12,801 nt of DNA, taken from Rhodospirillaceae bacterium CCH5-H10. Lineage in GTDB: Bacteria; Pseudomonadota; Alphaproteobacteria; Reyranellales; Reyranellaceae. A program made the translations under genes and the position numbers. The stretch is taken from the NCBI GenBank assembly GCA_001557035.1, contig LSKJ01000118.1:1-12801 (forward strand). The letters are read 5' to 3'. The notes beneath the pieces were generated by a model. That model had not been told where the DNA came from. It was given only the letters and a program-made list of their open reading frames with translations, and searched no databases. Each line of letters opens with the position of its first letter. Position 1 is the first letter of the stretch. Below, piece after piece: positions 7,782 through 12,801 of the stretch.

Positions 7782-7827
7782 TGAGAGAAATGGCCAAACC
7801 GGCTAGCATGGCGGCGGGAGGAACCAG

Positions 7828-8919
7828 ATGTTCTCAGTATCCGCGTGCTTCTCCGAAACCTATGCGGAGGCACGCCCCAAGTTCTGTGCAGCCGCGGCCG
7901 AGGCCGGCGGCGCCCTTCGATCCAGGCTCAATCCGAAGGCACTCGGCCCCGGCGGGGAGAGGCTCTTCCTGGATACGGCGCGCTTCGGGGCGGCCGATGC
8001 CGAGAACATGCTCGTGCTGATCGCCGGCACGCACGGCGTCGAGGGCCATTGCGGCTCGGGTGCCGAGATTGCGTGGCTTAAGTCCGGCGGTCCGGCGAAG
8101 CTGCCGGCGAACACCGGCGCGCTCCTGATCCATGCCCTCAACCCCTATGGCTTCGCGTGGACGCGCCGCGTCACCGAGGACAATGTCGACCTCAACCGCA
8201 ACTTCGTCGACCACGACAAGGGCTATCCCAACAACGACGGCTATCTCGCCATCGCCGACGCCGTCCTGCCCAGCACCTGGGACGACGCCAGCAAGGCCGA
8301 GACGGAGCGCGTGTTCGCCGCCTATGCCCAGAAGCACGGCGCCTTCGGCCTGCAGGGCGCGATCAGCGGCGGCCAGTACACCCATCCCGACGGCATCTTC
8401 TTCGGCGGCAATGCGCCGACCTGGAGCAACCGCACCGTGCGCGCCATCGCACGCGAGGAGCTGTCGCAGGCCAGGCGCGTCGGCATCATCGACTTCCATA
8501 CCGGCCTGGGACCGTTCGGCCACGGCGAACTGATCTGCGCGGTGTCGCCCGCCGCCAAGTCCTTTGCGCGCGCCAAGGCCTGGTATGGCGACGTGATGAC
8601 CTCGCCCGAAGGCGGCACCTCGACCTCGGCGGTCGTGGTCGGGGTCATGACCGATGCCTTCCCGCAGGAACTGCCGGATGCCGAGGTCACGCCCGTGGCA
8701 CTGGAATACGGCACCTACACGGTGCCCGAGGTGTTGACCGCCGTGCGGGGCGACAACTGGGTGCATCATCGCGGCGATCTCGGCTCGGAGCAGGGCCGTG
8801 CGCTCAAGGCCGACATGAAGGAGCGCTTCTTTCCCGCCGGCGACAAGTGGCGGGAGATGGTGTGGACGCGGGCCGAGCAGACGATCGGCTGGGCACTGAA
8901 GGGGATGGCCGGGGGATGA
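7828..8919 (+). CDS. DUF2817 family M14-like zinc carboxypeptidase/deacylase
   Basis: A 363-residue protein of the DUF2817 family, which carries the M14 carboxypeptidase/aspartoacylase-like zinc site. The likely zinc ligands are His69 and Glu72 in IAGTHGVEG (HxxE) and His224 in IIDFHTGLG. A candidate catalytic Glu293 lies in VALEYGTYT, and a substrate-carboxylate motif DLNRNF (Asn123-Arg124) matches the NR pair of M14 enzymes. So it should remove a C-terminal residue or an acyl group from a small substrate; the substrate is unknown. No signal peptide is evident, so it is probably cytoplasmic. The ATG is supported by GGGAGGA at 7816-7822. The stop overlaps the next start as ATGA, which implies translational coupling with the patatin phospholipase. 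Upstream sits the composite inverted repeat. Confidence 0.85.
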   Translation: MFSVSACFSETYAEARPKFCAAAAEAGGALRSRLNPKALGPGGERLFLDTARFGAADAENMLVLIAGTHGVEGHCGSGAEIAWLKSGGPAKLPANTGALLIHALNPYGFAWTRRVTEDNVDLNRNFVDHDKGYPNNDGYLAIADAVLPSTWDDASKAETERVFAAYAQKHGAFGLQGAISGGQYTHPDGIFFGGNAPTWSNRTVRAIAREELSQARRVGIIDFHTGLGPFGHGELICAVSPAAKSFARAKAWYGDVMTSPEGGTSTSAVVVGVMTDAFPQELPDAEVTPVALEYGTYTVPEVLTAVRGDNWVHHRGDLGSEQGRALKADMKERFFPAGDKWREMVWTRAEQTIGWALKGMAGG

Positions 8920-10730
8920 GCCTCGCCGAGCCGAGCGAGGACACGGCGAGGCTGCGACTGCAGAAGGTCCTGCATCAGACGCCGCTGTTCGCCGACCTCG
9001 ATGCCGAAGCCCTGAAACGCGTCGAGCACGAGCTGACGCTGCTGGTGCTTCCGGGCGGCGCATCGCTGTTCCGCGCGGGCGAACCCGCCGATGCCGTCTA
9101 CGTCGTGACCAGCGGCTGCCTCGGCGTCTTCCGCCACGAGGAGGAAAGCGAGGCCCGAGAGCCGGTCCTGATCGCCGAAGTCCCTCCGGGCAACCTGGTC
9201 GGCGAGATGTCGCTCCTGTCGCAGGGAAAGCGCACGCGCAGCGTGGCGGCGCTGCGCGACAGCGAAGTCTGGCGCCTGCCCCAGACCAGCTTCAACGCCC
9301 TCACCTCGCGTCACCCCGAAGTGTTGCCGGCGCTGATGCGCAGCGTGGTCTCCCGCAACGCGGTCGACACCGGCAAGCGCCGCCGCCAGCCGCGTACCTT
9401 CGCGATCCTGCCGAGCGGACCCGAGATCCCGGCGGCCCGCTTCGCGGTCCTGCTGGCCAACGCGCTTGGACGCATCGGCACCCAGGTGCAGATGCTGGGA
9501 TCGGAATCCCTCGACCAGGAGCCGGAATGGTTCGCGCGCTGCGAGATGGAATCCTCGTTCGTTCTGTATCGTGCCGATCCGACGCTGACGCCCTGGACCG
9601 AACTGTGCCTTCGCCAGGCCGATTGCCTCGTCGTGATCCGCAATGCCGACAACGACCATCCGACCAGGGTTCCGTTCGAGATCGAGACGGCGCAGAGCGG
9701 CGCGGTGTTCCACCGGCGCCGTGAACTGGTGCTGCTGCATGAAGGCCAGGATCCCCGTGCCGGCTCGACCGCTCCCCTGCTGGCGGGCGGCCTCTACGGC
9801 AATCACCATCACGTCCGGCTCGACATCCATGCCGACATCGACCGGCTGGCACGGCTGCTGACCGGCCATGCGGTGGGCGTGGTCATGGCCGGTGGCGGGG
9901 CGCGCGCCTTCACACATATCGGCGTGGTCAAGGCGCTGCGTCAATGTGGCGTGCCGATCGACCTCGTGGGCGGAACCAGCATGGGCGCCATCGTCGCGGC
10001 AGGCGTGGCCTCGCGCTGGAACGACGAGGAGCTCGATGCGCGGTTCCGCCGGGCCTTCGTCGACAACAATCCGCTCAGTGACTACACGGTCCCGCTGGTC
10101 TCGCTGTTCGCCGGCCGGCGCGTCACGCGCCTCCTGCGCATGGCGTTCGGCGAGAACGACATCGAGGACCTGATCCTCCCCTACTATTGCGTGACCGCCA
10201 ACCTCACCACGTCCAAGGCCGACATCCATACCGTCGGGCGGCTGTGGCGGTGGCTGCGGGCGTCCGTCTCCATCCCCGGCGTGATGCCACCCTTCAACGA
10301 GGCAGGCGAAGTGCATGTCGACGGCGGCGTGATCGACAATTTCCCGGTGCGCGCCATGCAGCGCCTCGGCCGCGGCGTCACCGTCGGCGTCGATATCGAC
10401 ACCGGCGGCGCACTGGCCGCGGGCGACGGCGTGATGGAACCGTGGTCGGCCGGGCAGTTCTTCCGCCGCCTCCTGTGGAAGCGCAACGAGATGCTGCCCA
10501 TTCCCTCGATCGTGCGCATCCTGCTGCGCTCGGCACTGGTCGCCAGCACCTCACGTGCAGCCGAAGACCGGGCCGCCGCCGAACTGCTGATCGTGCCGCC
10601 GATGACCCATATCGACCTGCTCGACTGGACGAGCTTCGACGCGGCGATCGAGCTCGGCTACCGGACGACCATGGAAGGCCTGGAGAAAGCCCGCACCCTG
10701 CCGGTGGGCGCACGGCTGTTCCTGTCGTAG
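8916..10730 (+). CDS. Patatin/NTE-type phospholipase with N-terminal cyclic-nucleotide-binding domain
   Basis: A 604-residue protein with the two-part layout of neuropathy target esterase (NTE). Residues about 15-140 form a CRP-like cyclic-nucleotide-binding domain whose phosphate cassette is intact (Gly96-Glu97 and Arg108-Ser109 in GEMSLLSQGKRTRSVAA). A middle linker region (about 165-310) follows, then a patatin domain. That domain has the oxyanion loop GGGARAFTHIGV (from Gly326), nucleophile Ser355 in GGTSMG, and Asp469 of the dyad in VDGGVIDNFPV. It is therefore predicted to be a serine lysophospholipase or esterase whose activity may respond to cNMP or to membrane binding. No transmembrane segment is seen. 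The start is ATG 8916, inside the ATGA overlap with the DUF2817 gene. The frame is open further upstream (from 8157), but that part is shadow sequence of the DUF2817 gene. The gene's stop is 11 nt before the next operon's promoter. Confidence 0.92.
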   Translation: MSLAEPSEDTARLRLQKVLHQTPLFADLDAEALKRVEHELTLLVLPGGASLFRAGEPADAVYVVTSGCLGVFRHEEESEAREPVLIAEVPPGNLVGEMSLLSQGKRTRSVAALRDSEVWRLPQTSFNALTSRHPEVLPALMRSVVSRNAVDTGKRRRQPRTFAILPSGPEIPAARFAVLLANALGRIGTQVQMLGSESLDQEPEWFARCEMESSFVLYRADPTLTPWTELCLRQADCLVVIRNADNDHPTRVPFEIETAQSGAVFHRRRELVLLHEGQDPRAGSTAPLLAGGLYGNHHHVRLDIHADIDRLARLLTGHAVGVVMAGGGARAFTHIGVVKALRQCGVPIDLVGGTSMGAIVAAGVASRWNDEELDARFRRAFVDNNPLSDYTVPLVSLFAGRRVTRLLRMAFGENDIEDLILPYYCVTANLTTSKADIHTVGRLWRWLRASVSIPGVMPPFNEAGEVHVDGGVIDNFPVRAMQRLGRGVTVGVDIDTGGALAAGDGVMEPWSAGQFFRRLLWKRNEMLPIPSIVRILLRSALVASTSRAAEDRAAAELLIVPPMTHIDLLDWTSFDAAIELGYRTTMEGLEKARTLPVGARLFLS

Positions 10731-10741
10731 AGCGCCATCGC

Positions 10742-10772
10742 TTGACAGCGCGCCGGCGGCCTTTTCTATTTT
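10742..10772 (+). promoter_or_regulatory. Candidate sigma-70 promoter for the arsR operon
   Basis: A consensus -35 TTGACA lies at 10742-10747. At 17-19 nt downstream an AT-rich block gives -10 candidates TCTATT (10765-10770) or TATTTT (10767-10772). This is the only stretch in the area that leaves GC-rich coding character, and it sits in the 70-bp gap before the arsR start. The exact -10 and transcription start are uncertain. Confidence 0.55.
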
Positions 10773-10785
10773 ACCCCATGGTTAA
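10771..10785. promoter_or_regulatory. Possible ArsR operator
   Basis: TTACCC at 10771-10776 and GGTTAA at 10780-10785 form an imperfect inverted repeat (5 of 6 positions match) around CAT. It directly follows the -10 candidate, where a bound ArsR-family repressor would block transcription. Dyads of the TTAACC...GGTTAA kind are plausible for this repressor class; assignment to this operon is inference from position. Confidence 0.4.
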
Positions 10786-10800
10786 CAAGATTGAGCGCCG

Positions 10801-11184
10801 ATGACCCAGGCAAGCGACCGGCTCGATGCGACCTTCTCGGCTCTCGCCGATCCGACCCGTCGGGCGATCCTGGCGCGGCTCGCGCTGGGTGAAACCTCGG
10901 TCGGGGAACTAGCCGAGCCGTTCGACATGTCGTTGCCGGCGATCTCCAAGCATCTCAAGGTTCTGGAGCGCGCCGGCCTGATCGCCCGCGGCCGCGACGC
11001 CCAGCGCCGCCCCTGCCGCCTCGCCGCCGAACCGTTGCAGGAGGTCTCCGACTGGGTCTCGACCTACCGCCGCTTCTGGGAGCAGCGGCTCGACCGGCTG
11101 GAAGCCTATCTGCAGGAAGCGCAATCCGCCGTACCGCCGTCGCCCCGGCAAAGGAAAAGGACCGATGCCCGCAAGCGTCGGTGA
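10801..11184 (+). CDS. ArsR-family winged-helix repressor without metal ligands
   Basis: A 127-residue ArsR/SmtB-fold DNA-binding regulator. It has FSALADPTRRAILARLALGE at about 13-32 and the helix-turn-helix SVGELAEPFDMSLPAISKHLKVLERAGLI at about 33-61. The wing includes the RRPCRLA segment. Only one cysteine is present and there is no CxC metal motif in the recognition region. It therefore probably does not sense metal; it belongs to the subgroup paired with SRPBCC/AHSA1 proteins. The C-terminus is a Lys/Arg-rich tail. The ATG is preceded by the weak TTGAG. The 3' end overlaps the SRPBCC gene by 20 nt in another frame, so the two are coupled. A promoter and possible operator lie just upstream, consistent with autorepression relieved by a ligand, perhaps one bound by the partner protein. 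Confidence 0.92.
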   Translation: MTQASDRLDATFSALADPTRRAILARLALGETSVGELAEPFDMSLPAISKHLKVLERAGLIARGRDAQRRPCRLAAEPLQEVSDWVSTYRRFWEQRLDRLEAYLQEAQSAVPPSPRQRKRTDARKRR

Positions 11185-11665
11185 CTCGCGCCTCCCGGCG
11201 CGCCGCGAATTCACCCTGAACCGCCTGCTGCCGGCGTCGCGCCCCATGGTTTTCCGCGCGTTCGTCGAACCGGAGCGCATGAAGCAATGGTGGGCGCCCC
11301 GCGGCTTCCACGTCCTGTCCTGCGCACTGGACCTGCGCGAGGGCGGCGCGTGGCGCATCCGCATCCGGTCCGACGAGACAGGGGCGATCCAGACAGAGGT
11401 CGGCACCTACCGCGAGATCCGGTCGCCGGAGCGCCTGGCCTTCACCCACGCGTGGGTGCGCACCAACGGGACCCTGACGCCGGCCACCCTCGTCACCGTG
11501 ACGTTCGCCGAGCATGACGGGATGACCGAGGTCGCCTTCACCCAGTCCGATTTCCATTCGCCTGACTTCTGCCGGTCGCACGAGGAAGGCTGGAGCCAGT
11601 CGCTGGAGAAACTCACGCATTACGTCCCGCATCTTCGAGACGGGACGACGGAGGAACGATCGTGA
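11165..11665 (+). CDS. SRPBCC/AHSA1 (START-like) domain protein
   Basis: A 166-residue protein with the Bet v1/START-like fold of the AHSA1 family, which forms a deep hydrophobic ligand-binding cavity. Family marks are FTLNRLLPASRPMVFRAF (about 17-34), MKQWWAPRGF (about 39-48), the middle strands LDLREGGAWRI and SPERLAFTHAW, and the C-terminal helix EEGWSQSLEKLTHYV. No catalytic residues can be named. The start at 11165 is supported by AAGGAAAAGGA at 11152-11162. It overlaps arsR by 20 nt at its 5' end and the next gene by 4 nt (GTGA) at its 3' end. ArsR-AHSA1 pairs are common in Proteobacteria and are usually read as a repressor with a small-molecule-binding or stress partner. The ligand is unknown. 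Confidence 0.88.
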   Translation: MPASVGDSRLPARREFTLNRLLPASRPMVFRAFVEPERMKQWWAPRGFHVLSCALDLREGGAWRIRIRSDETGAIQTEVGTYREIRSPERLAFTHAWVRTNGTLTPATLVTVTFAEHDGMTEVAFTQSDFHSPDFCRSHEEGWSQSLEKLTHYVPHLRDGTTEERS

Positions 11666-12033
11666 CCGACGACACATCCGCCCGGCATCTCGCCGTACTG
11701 CACGATCTCAACCATCATTTCGTTCGGTCCGTCGCCGAGGGCGACGTCCAATGGTTCGACCGGCACCTGTCGCGGGATTTCCACAACACCAACCCCGATG
11801 GCACGCTGATAGACCGCGCGGCGTTCTTGGCACAGACCGGTCGCGGCTCGCCGGTCACGGGGTTGCACGAGCACGACGTCAAGATCCGCCTGCTGGGCGA
11901 CTTCGCGATCATTCATGCCCAAACCAGCTACACCAGGCCGGACGGCAGCCCGGGCCGGGGCTGGTACACCGACGACTGGCAGCTGACGCCGGAAGGCTGG
12001 CGTTGCGTATCCGCCCACGTCAGCCGCTCCTGA
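11662..12033 (+). CDS. NTF2-like (DUF4440/SnoaL-type) protein
   Basis: A 123-residue cone-shaped NTF2-fold protein. It has an N-terminal helix pair (LAVLHDLNHHFVRSVAEGDVQWFD) followed by LSRDFHNTNPDGTLIDRAAFLAQT, then strands VKIRLLGDFAIIHAQTSYT and GWYTDDWQLTPEGWRCVSAHVS. This is the standard pattern of DUF4440/ketosteroid-isomerase-like proteins, which act as small isomerases, dehydratases or ligand-binding proteins. The particular activity cannot be assigned. It starts at GTG in a GTGA overlap with the SRPBCC gene, with GGAGGAAC at 11650-11657 as Shine-Dalgarno. Together with the SRPBCC neighbour it makes two small hydrophobic-pocket proteins under one ArsR regulator. The MFS transporter gene begins 13 nt downstream. 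Confidence 0.82.
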   Translation: MTDDTSARHLAVLHDLNHHFVRSVAEGDVQWFDRHLSRDFHNTNPDGTLIDRAAFLAQTGRGSPVTGLHEHDVKIRLLGDFAIIHAQTSYTRPDGSPGRGWYTDDWQLTPEGWRCVSAHVSRS

Positions 12034-12046
12034 TCGCGCGCCCCGC

Positions 12047-12801
12047 ATGTCCGTGACCCCGGCCGCCGATACCTCGCCGGCCGCATGGCGCGTCGTCTTC
12101 GCGTGCTTCGTCTCCGCCGTGTTCGCCTGGGGCTTCGGCTTCTATGCGCACGGCATCTATCTCGTGGAACTGCAGCGGGCCCATGGCTGGTCGACGGGCT
12201 TCATCTCGTCGGTCGTCACCGCGCACTATGTTCTGGGCGCCTTCCTGTTGCCGCGCATCGCCGAGGCGATCGGCCGCTTCGGCCCACGCAACGTGTTCCT
12301 GGCCGGTCTTTCGATAACGACCGTGGCGCTGTTGCTGCTGCCGTCGGTCACGGAACCGTGGCAGCTCGTCGTGCTCTACATCGTCATGGCGCCGGGCTGG
12401 AACGCGACCAGCGTGGCGCCGATCGCGGCCACGGTCGGCCAATGGTTCGATCGCAAGCGCGGTCTCGCCCTCAATCTCGCGCTGAGCGGTGCTACGGTCG
12501 CCGGCCTCGCTGTCACGCCGGTCCTGCTGGCGGCCATCCCGCGCTTCGGCTTCGCGGACGCCGAGCGGCTGCTGGTCCTGTTCGGCATCGTCCTGGCCGC
12601 CGGCACCGTTGCCCTGTTCGTACGCAAGGGGCCGCTCTCGCCCAGGCCGACGACCGTGCGGGTGAACCGGCTGGCACCGCTGCGCCAGTGGCACTTCTGG
12701 AGCATCTCGGCGCCCTTCGCCTTCGTGCTGCTCTCGCAGGTGGGCTTCCTCACCCATCTCGTGCCGCTGATCACCGCCCGTTCGGCGGGTGGCGGCCCGC
12801 C
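12047..12801 (+). CDS. MFS transporter, OFA/monocarboxylate-like (3' partial)
   Basis: An open frame from ATG 12047 runs off the right edge: 251 complete codons with no stop. It encodes a major-facilitator-superfamily permease. Hydrophobic helices are visible at about residues 15-36, 49-75, 82-101, 105-134, 140-165, 174-192 and 217-243, that is the N-terminal six plus the start of the second half. The loop after helix 2 has GRFGPRN, a variant of MFS motif A. The segment QWFDRKRGLALNLALSGATVAG after helix 4 resembles the OFA/monocarboxylate-transporter branch. The substrate is unknown; a carboxylate is a guess from the branch. No good Shine-Dalgarno precedes it, and it lies 13 nt after the NTF2-like gene, so it probably belongs to the same ArsR-controlled operon and would move that operon's compound. 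Confidence 0.87.
   Translation, partial: MSVTPAADTSPAAWRVVFACFVSAVFAWGFGFYAHGIYLVELQRAHGWSTGFISSVVTAHYVLGAFLLPRIAEAIGRFGPRNVFLAGLSITTVALLLLPSVTEPWQLVVLYIVMAPGWNATSVAPIAATVGQWFDRKRGLALNLALSGATVAGLAVTPVLLAAIPRFGFADAERLLVLFGIVLAAGTVALFVRKGPLSPRPTTVRVNRLAPLRQWHFWSISAPFAFVLLSQVGFLTHLVPLITARSAGGGP

Larger units (their letters stand above)
7651..7782. repeat. Composite inverted repeat, REP/BIME- or MITE-like, two palindromic units facing each other
   Basis: The gap between apt and the DUF2817 gene holds two related hairpin units in opposite orientation. Read inward, each begins ACCTCCCCCGT, a 3-nt loop (CAA in one, CAT in the other), ACGGGGGAGG, then a spacer and GGAGGGGGAA. The left spacer carries its own small hairpin, GGCCC-GCA-GGGCC at 7676-7688; the right spacer is only CCG. 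The region between the arms (about 7701-7743) is less GC-rich and has no gene. No target-site duplication is visible directly outside the ends. This layout resembles bacterial interspersed mosaic elements or a small MITE. No transposase or RAYT gene lies in the window. Confidence 0.8.

Noticed and set aside
7643..7827. Possible CRISPR or small RNA in the repeat-containing gap
   Set aside because: There are only two inverted units, no direct-repeat/spacer periodicity, and no promoter-like signal for a separate RNA.
8157..8915. N-terminal extension of the patatin frame by 253 codons
   Set aside because: It is the out-of-frame copy of the DUF2817 coding sequence. The cyclic-nucleotide domain begins right after ATG 8916, which overlaps the upstream stop.
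8766..10316. 516-codon minus-strand frame opposite the patatin gene
   Set aside because: Shadow of the patatin and DUF2817 genes; no domain and no ribosome-binding site.
10748..10772. Possible intrinsic terminator of the patatin gene (CGCCGGCG followed by T-rich tract)
   Set aside because: The palindrome has only a 4-bp loopless stem, and the T-rich tract is better explained as the -10 region of the arsR promoter.
12020..12757. 245-codon minus-strand frame at the right end
   Set aside because: It lies opposite a plus-strand frame with seven hydrophobic helices and MFS motifs. The minus translation is highly charged and repetitive, typical of the antisense of a membrane protein gene.

Overview
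The window reads as a GC-rich alphaproteobacterial chromosome. The evidence is an imuB/dnaE2 mutasome cassette, proteins that look alphaproteobacterial throughout, tightly packed same-strand genes with 4-base ATGA/GTGA overlaps, and a composite palindromic CCTCCCCCGT repeat of the kind scattered through such genomes. The genus cannot be fixed from the sequence; a Rhizobiales/Rhodospirillales-type soil bacterium (Reyranella- or Bradyrhizobium-like) is a guess. There are no RNA genes, CRISPR arrays, transposases or phage genes. The longest stretch without a gene is the 185-bp gap at 7643-7827, which holds the repeat.

Region 1 (1-5330, + strand) is the distal part of a DNA-damage mutagenesis operon. 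It holds imuB (5' end cut by the window edge), then a FitA-like ribbon-helix-helix antitoxin and a VapC-type PIN toxin, then dnaE2, the error-prone DNA polymerase. In the usual cassette imuB is followed directly by dnaE2. Here a complete type II toxin-antitoxin pair sits between them, joined by a 13-nt gap, a GTGA overlap and a 3-nt gap, with no good Shine-Dalgarno of dnaE2's own. This is the most interesting structure in the window. It recalls the E. coli dinB-yafNOP operon, where a translesion polymerase is also co-transcribed with a toxin-antitoxin pair.

Region 2 (5347-7642) has a small two-helix DUF2798 membrane protein on the minus strand, convergent with dnaE2. Divergent from it run an amidase-signature hydrolase and apt (adenine phosphoribosyltransferase), probably one transcription unit. 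Downstream of apt lies the composite inverted repeat (7651-7782).

Region 3 (7828-10730) is a coupled pair: an M14-like DUF2817 zinc hydrolase and a patatin/NTE-type phospholipase with an N-terminal cyclic-nucleotide-binding domain, overlapping by ATGA.

Region 4 (10742-12801) starts with a recognisable promoter and possible operator. It continues with a metal-ligand-free ArsR-family repressor, an AHSA1/SRPBCC protein, an NTF2/SnoaL-like protein and an MFS transporter that runs off the right edge. The first three genes overlap, so this looks like one autoregulated operon handling an unknown small hydrophobic compound.
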